A stretch of 32,159 bases of DNA from a virus. The DNA lies in the IMG/VR virus record IMGVR_UViG_3300036835_000026, positions 1 through 32,159 of that record. One strand, 5' to 3'. A program made the position numbers and the translations under genes. The stretch's first letter is position 1; every line of letters begins with the position of its first letter. Below, piece after piece: positions 6,283-13,697 of this stretch. The notes beneath the pieces were generated by a model. That model worked only from the letters and a program-made list of their open reading frames with translations, ran no database searches and was not told where the DNA came from.

Positions 6283-8259
6283 GTGCTCGCAGACGACCTG
6301 ATCGCCGCCGTCGAGCGTCACTCTGGACGCCCGGGGCGGCGCGTAGGCCACAACACGCGCCTGCTCTGCCCCGCCCACGACGACCACAACCCCTCACTCG
6401 ACATAGCCGCCGCCCCCGACGGGCGCGCGCTCGTGATCTGCCGCTCGCACGGCTGCACCTACGAAGCGATCCTCGAGGCGCTCGGCATCGAAGAGCAGAA
6501 CCCGAACGGGGCCGAGACATGGACGCCGCACGGCGACGCGATCGTCACCTACCCCTACGTCGACGCCGACAACACGCTCGTCTACGAAGTCTGCAAGACG
6601 GCCGACAAGCAGTACCCGCAGCGACGGCCCGACCCCGGCTCGAAAACCGGGTGGCGCTGGAAGCTCGACGGTGTCGAGCGCGTGCTGTACCACCTGCCCG
6701 ACGTGCTCGAGGCCGTCGCCCGGGGCAAGACGATCCACGTCGTCGAAGGCGAGAAGGACGTCGACCGGCTCAGACGTCTCGGCCTCGTCGCGACGTGCAA
6801 CCCCGGCGGGGCCGGGAAGTGGCGCGACACGTACTCGCAAGTGCTCGCCGGGGCGCACGTGATCGTCATCGCAGACCACGACGACGCCGGGATCGCGCAC
6901 GCAGCCGACGTCTTCCACTCGCTCGTCAGGCACGGGGCCACCGTGGAGCTCCTGCGACCGCCCGTCGAAGGGCACGACGTCTCCGATCACCTGTCGGCGG
7001 GCGGCTCACTCGAGACGCTCGAGCCGCTCGAGGGCGAGCACGTCCCCGCCGTCGAGATCATCTTCGAGCCGCTCCGCGACTTCCTCAAGCGCGACCTGCC
7101 GCCCAGCGTCTCGCTCGTCGGCGCAGCCCGCGACGCGACGAACCTGCTGCCGCAGTACGGCTGGGTGATGCCGTGGGGCCGCGCCGGATCAGGCAAGACG
7201 TCGATCCTCGTCGATCTGCTCTTCCACGCAGCAGCAGGGATCGCATGGCTCGGCTACCCGATCGCGCGCCCGCTCCGCATCGTCGCGATCGTCAACGAGG
7301 GCATCCCGGGCGGGCTACAAGACAAGCTCGCGCAGAAGCTCGAGCGCTGGGGCCACGACCCCGCGCCCGTGCTCGACAACCTCTTCCTCTACGCCTCCCC
7401 CTGGGGCGAGTTCACCTTCGCGAGCGAGCGGATGGTCGACCACGCCCGCGCCTACGCGCTCGACGTCGACGCCGACTACGTCGCGCTCGACCCGCTCCAC
7501 ACCTTCGGCACGAGCGGCTCAGGCGCACCCGACGAGACAGAGCAGTTCAAGCACCGGCTACGCGACTTCGGCCTCTGGGCCGATCTCGGCATCATCACGT
7601 CGCACCACGCGAACAAGGCCGGGATGGTGTCGGGCGACTGGATGCGACACCCCGACACCGTCTTCCACGTCGAGAAGGACGGCAAGAACCCTGCGACGCG
7701 CTACACGCTCGAGAAGGCACGGCCCGCCGACCCCGCCGAGCTTGGCGTCCCGCAGCTCCTGCACTGGCTCGTCGAGACGTACGGGTACGAGCGCGAGACG
7801 CTCGACGTGACACCGACCTTCGACGAAGCAGAAGCGCTCGCGAGCGTGCTCGACGCGCTCTCACGGGCCGATGGGCCGATGGGGAAGCAGGCGCTCGCAG
7901 AGGCCGTCGGCGGCACGAACGCGCGCGTGCTCGAGGTCATCGCGCACGCGATCAAGAGCGGCGAGATCGTCGATCTGACGCCCGAAAAGCGCTCTTTCAA
8001 GCTCGTCCTGCCCGGTTCCTTCGAGTACGAGCCGAAGCAGCCCGAAGCAACACTCTTCGACGAGGCGCAAAAGGGCATGGTTGAGCCATCCAGTTCCTTC
8101 GACGACGCCCCGAAGGAACCAGAAGCAGCCGAAGCGGCACCCGAAGACCGCTCAGTTCCTTCGGCTTCGGCCCCCTCTTTAGAGGGGGACGAAGTAGCCG
8201 AAGTAACGAACGGGGCCGAAGCAGACGACGACGACAACCCCTTCCCGGTGCTGCGATGA
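6283..8259 (+). CDS. Primase-helicase fusion: zinc finger, TOPRIM and RecA-like ATPase
   Basis: This is a 658-aa protein with a GTG start and a weak ribosome-binding site. Residues 29-58 form a zinc-finger-like C29-x2-H32...C53-x4-C58 (CPAHDDHNPS, CRSHGC), as in CHC2 primases. The TOPRIM domain has VVEGEKD (E155) and ADHDDAG (D198, D200). A RecA/RepA-like ATPase follows: Walker A GRAGSGKT (K305) and Walker B YVALDPLHTFG (D403), then SHHANKAG. A winged-helix-like stretch (about 520-575) and an acidic, disordered C-terminus complete it. The protein should prime replication and unwind DNA. The RepA-like ATPase type rather than DnaB is common in phage and plasmid fusions. Confidence 0.85.
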   Translation: MLADDLIAAVERHSGRPGRRVGHNTRLLCPAHDDHNPSLDIAAAPDGRALVICRSHGCTYEAILEALGIEEQNPNGAETWTPHGDAIVTYPYVDADNTLVYEVCKTADKQYPQRRPDPGSKTGWRWKLDGVERVLYHLPDVLEAVARGKTIHVVEGEKDVDRLRRLGLVATCNPGGAGKWRDTYSQVLAGAHVIVIADHDDAGIAHAADVFHSLVRHGATVELLRPPVEGHDVSDHLSAGGSLETLEPLEGEHVPAVEIIFEPLRDFLKRDLPPSVSLVGAARDATNLLPQYGWVMPWGRAGSGKTSILVDLLFHAAAGIAWLGYPIARPLRIVAIVNEGIPGGLQDKLAQKLERWGHDPAPVLDNLFLYASPWGEFTFASERMVDHARAYALDVDADYVALDPLHTFGTSGSGAPDETEQFKHRLRDFGLWADLGIITSHHANKAGMVSGDWMRHPDTVFHVEKDGKNPATRYTLEKARPADPAELGVPQLLHWLVETYGYERETLDVTPTFDEAEALASVLDALSRADGPMGKQALAEAVGGTNARVLEVIAHAIKSGEIVDLTPEKRSFKLVLPGSFEYEPKQPEATLFDEAQKGMVEPSSSFDDAPKEPEAAEAAPEDRSVPSASAPSLEGDEVAEVTNGAEADDDDNPFPVLR

Positions 8260-8390
8260 CCGCGCAGCCGCCTCGCGCACGCTTCGCGTCTAGACTCCCG
8301 ACCAGGCGACTCCCGACCCCTCTCGATCGTCGCGACGTCGCCGCTGACCGAGCCGTCAACGACGAAAGGATCGAGACATGGCAACCGTAG
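8256..8390 (+). CDS. Possible small basic ORF (44 aa)
   Basis: An ATG at 8256 overlaps the primase-helicase stop (ATGA). A 44-codon arginine/proline-rich frame runs to a stop 13 bases inside the next gene. The coupling matches other junctions here, and otherwise the 118 bases before 8378 would be an unusual gap. Against it, the translation is low in complexity and the segment holds a direct repeat that could be regulatory. Roughly even odds. Confidence 0.35.
   Translation: MTAQPPRARFASRLPTRRLPTPLDRRDVAADRAVNDERIETWQP
8293..8318 (+). repeat. Two 11-bp direct repeats, period 15
   Basis: The unit gactcccgacc occurs at 8293-8303 and again at 8308-8318, separated by 4 bases. The first copy is preceded by tcta, making a TCTAGA site. 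The pair lies in the only sizeable gap between genes of the early operon. It may be a protein-binding site for control of the 8378 gene, or chance duplication inside a small ORF. Confidence 0.5.
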
Positions 8391-9841
8391 GCACCCCGAC
8401 GCAGCGACCAGCCTCGAAGGGGCTGCTCGCGCTCTCGCGTCGCTTCAAGCAGGGCTACAAGCTCGAGCGAGGCGCTGGCGGGCACTGGCGCGTCCGCGAC
8501 CGCGAGGGACGTTTCGTCGAGCACGACGGACGCCCGATCACGACGTCGGGCAACCCGACCGGGGGCGTCCTCAAGGCGCTCGAACGCCAACTCGAAGAGG
8601 CGCACGTCCTCCAGGGGACGAGGGTGCGCGTCAGCGACGAAGGGAAGCAGCACCGCAACGCGGGGCTGCGCAAGCTCACCGCCGAGCGGCAGAAGCGACG
8701 CCAAGACGCAGCGAACGCGCTGCGCTCGCGCTACGCGGACGTCTTCGCGCGGATGGGTGGCCTCAACGTCCCCGGCCTCGCAGGAGACGTCGGGCGCGTC
8801 GGCGCGATCGTGCTGCGCGACATGCCGACGCAGAACGGCAAGCGGCTCAAGACGCCCGACCTGCTCACCGGGAGCGCTCACCGGATGCTGCACGGCGCAT
8901 GGGTCGAGCCAGAGTACGCCGAAGTCTGGGAGCGGCTGATCGACCATCTCGAGCACGCGGGCGACCCCGTCGGGGAGTGGTACACGCTCGTCCGTGAAGC
9001 GCGCGGCCTGCCCGCCGACAGCGTCGAAGTGCGACTGCGGAAAGACGCGCTCGACGAGTGGCCGTTCCGTGTCGAGCTTCTGCCGCTCGACGCGCTGCTC
9101 GTCGACCACGCGCACTACCAGCGGCCCGTCGGCTGGGCGTTCGTCAGACGCGAAGCAGCACGCTTCGACCCGTCGCTCGTCGGCACGATCGACGTCGCGC
9201 AGCGATCACCCTCGAGCTTCGCAGTGCTCGACGGGCAGCAGCGCGCCGAGATCGTGCGTCTCGTCGGCAAGCAGTCGATCTGGTGCTCGATCTACGTCGG
9301 CCTCGACGTCGCGAGCGAAGCCCGGTTCTTCCTGCGCAAGAACCGCGACCGCAAGACGATGCACCCCTACTACACCTTCCGCGCCGCGCTCGTGTCGGGC
9401 GACAGCGACACCGTCGCCATCAACGAGATCGTCGAGCGGCACGGGTACAAGCTCGCGATCGGAGCGCCACGAGCAGGCCGCGTCGAGAACATCGCCGCGA
9501 TCGCCGCCGTGACGACCGCGTTCGCGCGCAAGCTCCCGAACGGAACCGACACGCTCGACCCGACGCTCGACGCGCTCAAGCAGTCGACGCTCGGACGCGA
9601 GCACGGGCAAGACTCGATGCTGATCCGGGGCGTATCGGCTGCGCTCATGCAGCGCCCCGACCTCGAGCAGCCTGAGCCGTTCAAGACGCTCGTCGAGACG
9701 CTGCTGCAACTCGGCCCCGATCTGATCCTCGGCCGCGCCCGCGATCTGCGCTCGCACGGCGTCAACGGCGAGGCCGCAGTCGTGCGCGTGCTGCTCAGCG
9801 AGATCGACAAGCGCAGCCGCGCCGCGAAGAGGGCCGCGTGA
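8378..9841 (+). CDS. HicA-like N-terminus fused to ParB/DUF6551-like protein
   Basis: This is a 487-aa protein; GAAAGGA lies just upstream of the ATG. Residues about 18-75 (GYKLERGAGGHWRVRDREG ... SGNPTGG, then a helix) resemble the small HicA-type double-stranded-RNA-binding-like fold found in actinophage proteins. The central region (about 225-345) has LLVDHAHYQRP, a segment SFAVLDGQQRAEIVRLVG typical of ParB/sulfiredoxin-like proteins of the DUF6551 type, then ARFFLRKNRDRK. The family is seen on phages and plasmids; a nuclease or NTP-binding role is suspected from the ParB similarity. The C-terminus is helical. Which nucleic acid it acts on cannot be told. Confidence 0.6.
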   Translation: MATVGTPTQRPASKGLLALSRRFKQGYKLERGAGGHWRVRDREGRFVEHDGRPITTSGNPTGGVLKALERQLEEAHVLQGTRVRVSDEGKQHRNAGLRKLTAERQKRRQDAANALRSRYADVFARMGGLNVPGLAGDVGRVGAIVLRDMPTQNGKRLKTPDLLTGSAHRMLHGAWVEPEYAEVWERLIDHLEHAGDPVGEWYTLVREARGLPADSVEVRLRKDALDEWPFRVELLPLDALLVDHAHYQRPVGWAFVRREAARFDPSLVGTIDVAQRSPSSFAVLDGQQRAEIVRLVGKQSIWCSIYVGLDVASEARFFLRKNRDRKTMHPYYTFRAALVSGDSDTVAINEIVERHGYKLAIGAPRAGRVENIAAIAAVTTAFARKLPNGTDTLDPTLDALKQSTLGREHGQDSMLIRGVSAALMQRPDLEQPEPFKTLVETLLQLGPDLILGRARDLRSHGVNGEAAVVRVLLSEIDKRSRAAKRAA

Positions 9842-10023
9842 TGATGCTCTGGAAGTGGCGCTACGTCTACGCGCGCCCGCTCTGGCGACGCACCGACGTC
9901 GCCCGCTACGCGCAGCTCCACGAGCAGGGCGCAGACCGCTACGCGGGCCGCGTGCTCGCGCAGTCGATGCAGTGGCGACCGTACTGGCGACGGCGCGACG
10001 GCTCGCTGAGGCTGACCCGATGA
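9838..10023 (+). CDS. Small Trp/Arg-rich hypothetical protein
   Basis: This is a 61-aa protein starting at a GTG coupled to the previous stop (GTGA); the two ATGs that follow are equally possible. AAGAGGG lies 5 bases upstream. It is unusually rich in tryptophan, tyrosine and arginine (WKWRYVYARPLWRR, WRPYWRRR). No hydrophobic span is seen, so it is probably a soluble, strongly basic protein. It might bind DNA or RNA. Not recognised. Confidence 0.55.
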   Translation: MMMLWKWRYVYARPLWRRTDVARYAQLHEQGADRYAGRVLAQSMQWRPYWRRRDGSLRLTR

Positions 10024-10280
10024 GCGTCGAAGACAGCGTGCAGCAGGCGCGCGCGCTCGTCGCGATCGACGCCTCGAGGCTCGACGTCGACACGTCAGCC
10101 AACCCCGGACGCTTCGCGCACGTCGAAGCGCTGCTCGTCTTCGACCGCACGTCGCAGCGCTTCTGGATCGTCGGGCACGACGACGTCAAGCGGCTCGACG
10201 AAGCCCTCTGGGAAGCGTTCCACGTCGACCCCGACGACGAGATCATCGGCCGCGTCCGCGTCACGCTCGAGGCGACGTGA
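10020..10280 (+). CDS. Small acidic hypothetical protein
   Basis: This is an 86-aa protein whose ATG overlaps the previous stop (ATGA). The middle reads VEALLVFDRTSQRFWIVGHDDVKRLDEALWEAF, an alternating strand-helix pattern. It is acidic and contrasts with the very basic protein before it, so the two could form a complex. It is one of seven consecutive tiny genes between the ParB-like gene and the PLP enzyme, all coupled. Not recognised. Confidence 0.55.
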   Translation: MSVEDSVQQARALVAIDASRLDVDTSANPGRFAHVEALLVFDRTSQRFWIVGHDDVKRLDEALWEAFHVDPDDEIIGRVRVTLEAT

Positions 10281-10489
10281 TGCTCGTCGCCGTCGACAGC
10301 GAGAACCGCAAGCTCATCATCGGGCTACACGCCGAGAACGTGCGTCGTCTGCTCAACGACATGCCGATCGAACGCAGGCTCAGCGACACGCCCGGGATCG
10401 TCGAAAACGTGCCTGATCTCGCAGGCTGGACGCTGTACGTCCTCGGCCCCGAAGACCTCGAGCGCTTCGTCGCGGCGGTGAGCCGATGA
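10277..10489 (+). CDS. Small hypothetical protein
   Basis: This is a 70-aa protein with a GTG coupled to the previous stop; the ATG one codon later is also possible. It begins with a strand-like MLVAVDSENRKLIIGLHAENVRRLLNDMP and ends in LGPEDLERFVAAVS. A small alpha/beta fold is likely. Overlaps of 4 bases on both sides support it as a true member of the operon. Function unknown. Confidence 0.55.
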   Translation: MMLVAVDSENRKLIIGLHAENVRRLLNDMPIERRLSDTPGIVENVPDLAGWTLYVLGPEDLERFVAAVSR

Positions 10490-10755
10490 GCCGCAACGAG
10501 CCGATCCCGACGACGTACGCCTACGTCGCCGCCGTGCTGCGAGAGATGGCGGCGTGCGTCGAAGCAGGCGACTCGTTCGAGGGGTCGATCGAGTACCTGC
10601 TGCCCGACGTGCCCGATCACGTGATGCGCGGCGAGCCGAAGCCCGACGACTACGAAGAGGTCGAAGTGCTCATGCGCTGCGCCTACCGGGTCGGCAACTC
10701 GATGGGGCAGGGCGGGATGCGGATCTTCGGCTCGATCAACGTGGAGACGTCGTGA
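10486..10755 (+). CDS. Small acidic helical hypothetical protein
   Basis: This is an 89-aa protein; the ATG overlaps the previous stop. Mostly acidic helices (AYVAAVLREMAACVEAGDSFEGSIEYLLPDVPD) are followed by a short glycine-rich stretch (NSMGQGGMRIFGSINV). The negative charge and small size would suit a DNA mimic or inhibitor protein, but this is only a guess from composition. Confidence 0.55.
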   Translation: MSRNEPIPTTYAYVAAVLREMAACVEAGDSFEGSIEYLLPDVPDHVMRGEPKPDDYEEVEVLMRCAYRVGNSMGQGGMRIFGSINVETS

Positions 10756-10979
10756 GGCTCTCAGGCGACGACCCGCTCGACGTGCGCCCGCGTCTCGTCT
10801 TGCAGACCCGCTGGCGCATCGTCAGCGTCCCGCATCTGCCGAACACGCTCGACGTGCTCGTCGTCGTCGACACGACTGCCCGCCCCATCATCACCGCGAT
10901 CGAAGACGCAGCGACCCGGGCCGGGATCGTGCTCGAGCGCGTCAGCGCCCTCGAGACGAGGGACGACGAGCACGAGTGA
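10752..10979 (+). CDS. Small hypothetical protein
   Basis: This is a 75-aa protein, GTG start coupled as GTGA. Two strand-like stretches (LVLQTRWRIVSVP and LDVLVVVDTTARPIITAI) are followed by a helix. It ends in a charged tail (ETRDDEHE). No family recognised. It is kept as a gene because both ends overlap neighbours by 4 bases and because the codon pattern matches. Confidence 0.5.
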   Translation: MRLSGDDPLDVRPRLVLQTRWRIVSVPHLPNTLDVLVVVDTTARPIITAIEDAATRAGIVLERVSALETRDDEHE

Positions 10980-11113
10980 GCACGCTCGCATGGCTCGGCG
11001 TGGTGCTCTTCGCGCTGATCGTCGGCGTGCTCGTCGGCTCGCGCACGACAGCCCGCCGTTACCAGCGCACCCTCGCCCGACTACGGCGCGAAGCTCGCGA
11101 GCGGCTCTGGTGA
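10976..11113 (+). CDS. Small single-pass membrane protein (45 aa)
   Basis: GTG at 10976 overlaps the previous stop. The frame gives one clear transmembrane helix at residues 3-21 (LAWLGVVLFALIVGVLVGS) followed by a basic amphipathic tail (RTTARRYQRTLARLRREARERLW). N-out or N-in topology cannot be fixed, but the positive tail predicts a cytoplasmic C-terminus. Such an arrangement occurs in small holin-like or spanin-like proteins and in phage membrane anchors. Both gene ends overlap neighbours by 4 bases. Confidence 0.55.
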   Translation: MSTLAWLGVVLFALIVGVLVGSRTTARRYQRTLARLRREARERLW

Positions 11114-11418
11114 GCGGTAGCCTCGCAGTCGTGGGCGTCGAAGACCCGCCCCGCCTGCTCGCCCGTCGCAGCGAGATCGGCTACGTCGACCGCGTCGACC
11201 TCGCCCTGCCCGACGAACCCGAAGCAGTCCCGTTCGACTACCAGGCCCGCCTCGCACGCGAAGCCCGCAGCCGCGACCGCGACACCTTCGTCGAGCAGCG
11301 CGACACGATCAAAGCCGCGCTCGATCTGCTCGACGGGGCTGGGTTCGCCCCGATCTCGAACGACGTCCGGCTCATGCGCCGCACGCTCGAGCGGATGGAC
11401 AGGAAGCTCGTCGCATGA
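11110..11418 (+). CDS. Hypothetical protein with charged helical C-terminus
   Basis: This is a 102-aa protein; GTG coupled to the previous stop (GTGA). After a short non-polar start, most of the chain is charged and helical (YQARLAREARSRDRDTFVEQRDTIKAALDLLDG ... LMRRTLERMDRKLVA), consistent with a coiled coil or helical hairpin. It ends with an ATGA overlap into the PLP-enzyme gene. No family recognised. Confidence 0.55.
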   Translation: MSGSLAVVGVEDPPRLLARRSEIGYVDRVDLALPDEPEAVPFDYQARLAREARSRDRDTFVEQRDTIKAALDLLDGAGFAPISNDVRLMRRTLERMDRKLVA

Positions 11419-12326
11419 GCGGCATGTCGCTCCGCTACCCGCTCGAGTTCTGGCAGGCCGTCGACGCGCGCCTCGTGCGTGACGCCGACGCGCTCACCCC
11501 CATGGAGCTCCACGGCGGGCGCTGGTACAAGCGCGACGACCTGTTCATGCCGTACGACGACGTCCCGCTCTCAGGCGGCAAAGTGCGGCAAGCGATCGCG
11601 CTGCTCGTGCACGAGCGCGAGCGCATCGTCAGCGACTACGGCGGCGTCGTCTTGACAGCGACGAGCGTGCACAGCCCGCAAGGACTCATCATCGCCCGCG
11701 TCGCACACTCGCTCGCGCTCGACTGCGTCATCTTCGTCGGCGCGACGACCGTCGGCGGCGCGCTCAAGCGGCACGCGATGCTCAGGCGCGCGACCCTCTG
11801 CGGCGCGACGCTCGACGCGCGTGCCCGCGTCGGCTACGAACCCGCGCTCATGGGCGCGGCGAAGCAGTGGCAAGCCGAGCACGACGGGCACGGCTACCTC
11901 GTCAAGTTCGGGATTAACCTCGAGCAGCATCCCGACGCGATCATCGGCACCACCGCCGCCCAGGTCGCGAACCTCCCGCACGTCGTCAAGACGATCGTCG
12001 TCCCCGTCGGCGCAGGCATCACCGCAGCCGGGATCATCCTCGGAGCTGCTCGCTTCCGGCCCGACGTGCGCGTCGTCTGCGTGCAGATCAGCGGCTATGA
12101 CCGACGCGACACGATCGACCGCATAGTCGACGGCCTCGAGTACGACTGGCACGTGATCGACGACGTGCCCTACTCGAGGCTCGTCAAGCGCGCAGTCGAC
12201 CGCGATCTCACGCTCGACCCCATCTACGAGGCGAAGGCGTACGACTGGATGCTCGAGCGGCCAGAGCTTCGCGGCGAGCACGTCTGCTTCTGGGTAGTCG
12301 GGGACAGCCGACACGTACGCGCCTAA
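11415..12326 (+). CDS. PLP-dependent fold-type-II enzyme (ACC deaminase/D-cysteine desulfhydrase-like)
   Basis: This is a 303-aa protein; the ATG overlaps the previous stop, and a second ATG three codons on is possible. KRDDLF then SGGKVRQA gives the Schiff-base lysine K56 in the position used by ACC deaminase and D-cysteine desulfhydrase. The segment LTATSVHSPQGLIIARVAHSL matches the SxxxQ substrate/cofactor loop. IVVPVGAGITAAGIILGA is the glycine-rich phosphate-binding region. The length is close to the 320-340 usual for the family, with a shortened C-terminus. The enzyme would remove ammonia or H2S from an amino acid or act on a modified-base side chain. It is the last gene of the early operon, just before a terminator. 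The substrate is unknown. Confidence 0.75.
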   Translation: MSGMSLRYPLEFWQAVDARLVRDADALTPMELHGGRWYKRDDLFMPYDDVPLSGGKVRQAIALLVHERERIVSDYGGVVLTATSVHSPQGLIIARVAHSLALDCVIFVGATTVGGALKRHAMLRRATLCGATLDARARVGYEPALMGAAKQWQAEHDGHGYLVKFGINLEQHPDAIIGTTAAQVANLPHVVKTIVVPVGAGITAAGIILGAARFRPDVRVVCVQISGYDRRDTIDRIVDGLEYDWHVIDDVPYSRLVKRAVDRDLTLDPIYEAKAYDWMLERPELRGEHVCFWVVGDSRHVRA

Positions 12327-12331
12327 GCCCC

Positions 12332-12360
12332 CGAAGGGCCGAGATCGCCCCGGCCCTTCG
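12332..12360. terminator. Bidirectional hairpin between convergent operons
   Basis: Arms cgaagggccg (12332-12341) and cggcccttcg (12351-12360) pair perfectly over 10 bp around a 9-base loop. It begins 6 bases after the PLP-enzyme stop and lies 40 bases beyond the last leftward gene's stop, exactly where transcription from both sides meets. There is no U-run, as is common for GC-rich actinobacterial terminators. The remaining bases up to 12400 show nothing else. Confidence 0.8.
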
Positions 12361-12399
12361 AGTGGAGGTCGCCTGCCGCCACGACAGGCTGGCGCGAGC

Positions 12400-12732
12400 T
12401 TACTCGAGCGTGCCGTCCTCGAGCCACGCCTGATACATGCGGTACGCGCGCGCCTTCGCGTCACGGCGCAGATCGTGCAGCGAGCGCGACCCGTCACGGA
12501 TACGCCACTGCGTCGCCTTGCCCGACCGCGACCCCGGGCCGTACGGCTCATAGACGCACGACTCGAAGCGCCCGTCGCCCGGGTCGCTCGGATCGCGGGT
12601 GTGGATGCGCTCCGTGTTGTAGACGAACATCGGGCCGCGCCCCTTCTGCCAGTACGCGAAGCGCGCCTCGCGCGGCATGAGACGACGCAGACGCTCGAGC
12701 ACGTCGGGGCTGATCTCGTGAGGCTCGCTCAC
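12400..12732 (-). CDS. Hypothetical protein, last gene of the leftward operon
   Basis: This is a 110-aa protein. The GTG at 12732 overlaps the upstream gene's stop (GTGA), so the 13 further in-frame codons upstream are not used. The sequence is basic and aromatic (ARFAYWQKGRGPMFVYNTERIHTR, then YEPYGPGSRSGKATQWRIRDG) with a C-terminal helix DLRRDAKARAYRMYQAWLEDG. It may be a small nucleic-acid-binding protein. Not recognised. Confidence 0.55.
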   Translation of the reverse strand: MSEPHEISPDVLERLRRLMPREARFAYWQKGRGPMFVYNTERIHTRDPSDPGDGRFESCVYEPYGPGSRSGKATQWRIRDGSRSLHDLRRDAKARAYRMYQAWLEDGTLE

Positions 12733-13109
12733 TGCGATCGCCTCACTGCGCGCCCCGTCAGCACGTACCACGCCGCGTAGTGGCTCTGCGGGAAAGCCGC
12801 GTACAGCGCGATCCAGTCGCTCTCGCGCGCTGGCTCACGCCGAGGCGTCTTGCCGCGACGACGGTGCTCTTCGATCTCGGCCTCGATCCGCGCGCGCCAC
12901 GACGCGGGATACGCCCTCGGCGCATCATCGGGCCGCACCCAGCAGCCGAAGGCGTCACGCTCAGCACGACCCGACGCGCGCAGACGCTCGAGCGCGACAC
13001 GCGCGTCGTCGACGCTGATCCCGGCGAGCTTCGCGATCGTGCGCGCCTGACGCGGGACGTCCTGACGCTCGAGCACGACTTCGACGAGCACGACGTCGGC
13101 GGCGCTCAC
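12729..13109 (-). CDS. Winged-helix-like small protein
   Basis: This is a 126-aa protein; GTG at 13109 coupled to the HTH gene's stop. The N-terminal half (about residues 15-60) reads QARTIAKLAGISVDDARVALERLRASGRAER followed by CWVRP. This is the helix-helix-recognition helix-wing order of a winged HTH. The C-terminus (ESDWIALYAAFPQSHYAAWYVL) is aromatic and could mediate dimerisation. Together with the neighbouring 58-aa HTH protein it makes the leftward operon look regulatory. Confidence 0.55.
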   Translation of the reverse strand: MSAADVVLVEVVLERQDVPRQARTIAKLAGISVDDARVALERLRASGRAERDAFGCWVRPDDAPRAYPASWRARIEAEIEEHRRRGKTPRREPARESDWIALYAAFPQSHYAAWYVLTGRAVRRSQ

Positions 13110-13282
13110 GACGCCGCCTTGAGGATGCGCCGCACCGTCTCGACACCGAGGCCGGTCGCAGACGCGATCTCGCGCAGCGACAGACCGAGATCAGACGCCG
13201 CACGGATCGCAGCGTCACGCCCCATACGCGCAGCGTCGAGCTTCCGCTGCGCGCGCTTGAGATCACTCGACGGGGCGCTCAC
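13106..13282 (-). CDS. Small helix-turn-helix DNA-binding protein (58 aa)
   Basis: On the minus strand a GTG at 13282 overlaps the upstream stop, and its own stop overlaps the next GTG. A basic helix (LKRAQRKLDAARMGRDAAIRAA) is followed by the HTH LSLREIASATGLGVETVRRIL. This is the pattern of small actinobacterial and actinophage HTH proteins related to resolvase or sigma-region-4 helices. It is a good candidate for the repressor or activator acting at the inverted repeats at 14704-14750, upstream of its own operon. Confidence 0.75.
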   Translation of the reverse strand: MSAPSSDLKRAQRKLDAARMGRDAAIRAASDLGLSLREIASATGLGVETVRRILKAAS

Positions 13283-13695
13283 GACTCGTTCCCCGGGCCG
13301 CTCTCGTTCACGCGATCAGCGCCCCACTGGTCGGGGTACGTGAAGCCCGACTCGCGCTCGAGCATGTCTTCGTAGTGCACTTCGTACTCGAGCTTGCCGT
13401 GCCGCTCCGCGAGCGCCTCGACTTCGTGCGTCAGCGCGTCACGCCACAGTTCGCGACCCGTCTCGTCGTCGACGTCGGGCCGATCGTCGATCGTCGTCGG
13501 ATGCCAGAGCACGATCGTCACCGCGTCACGCTGCTCGTCACGCGCAGGCGCGACGTGACGCACAGGCGGCGGATCGAAGATCGCGGCGAGTTGCGTCTGC
13601 GCGAGCTTGACGCCATGCTCGACGTTGTCGAAGGCGAGCGCGCGCGTCAGCGCGTCGATCGCGACGAGGATGCTGCCCTTCTCGTGATCGCGCAT
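13279..13695 (-). CDS. Hypothetical acidic protein
   Basis: This is a 138-aa protein. The ATG at 13695 lies 2 bases after the upstream stop and is preferred over an in-frame ATG 8 codons earlier that would overlap that gene. It starts with a helical segment (SILVAIDALTRALAFDNVEHGVKLAQTQLAAIFD), continues with a strand VTIVLWHPT, and has an acidic second half ending ESGPGNES. No family recognised. Confidence 0.55.
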   Translation of the reverse strand: MRDHEKGSILVAIDALTRALAFDNVEHGVKLAQTQLAAIFDPPPVRHVAPARDEQRDAVTIVLWHPTTIDDRPDVDDETGRELWRDALTHEVEALAERHGKLEYEVHYEDMLERESGFTYPDQWGADRVNESGPGNES

Positions 13696-13697
13696 CG

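Noticed and set aside
6519-8084. A 521-codon plus-strand frame inside the primase-helicase gene
   Set aside because: The primase-helicase frame contains the zinc finger, TOPRIM and Walker motifs; this frame has none and is arginine-rich.
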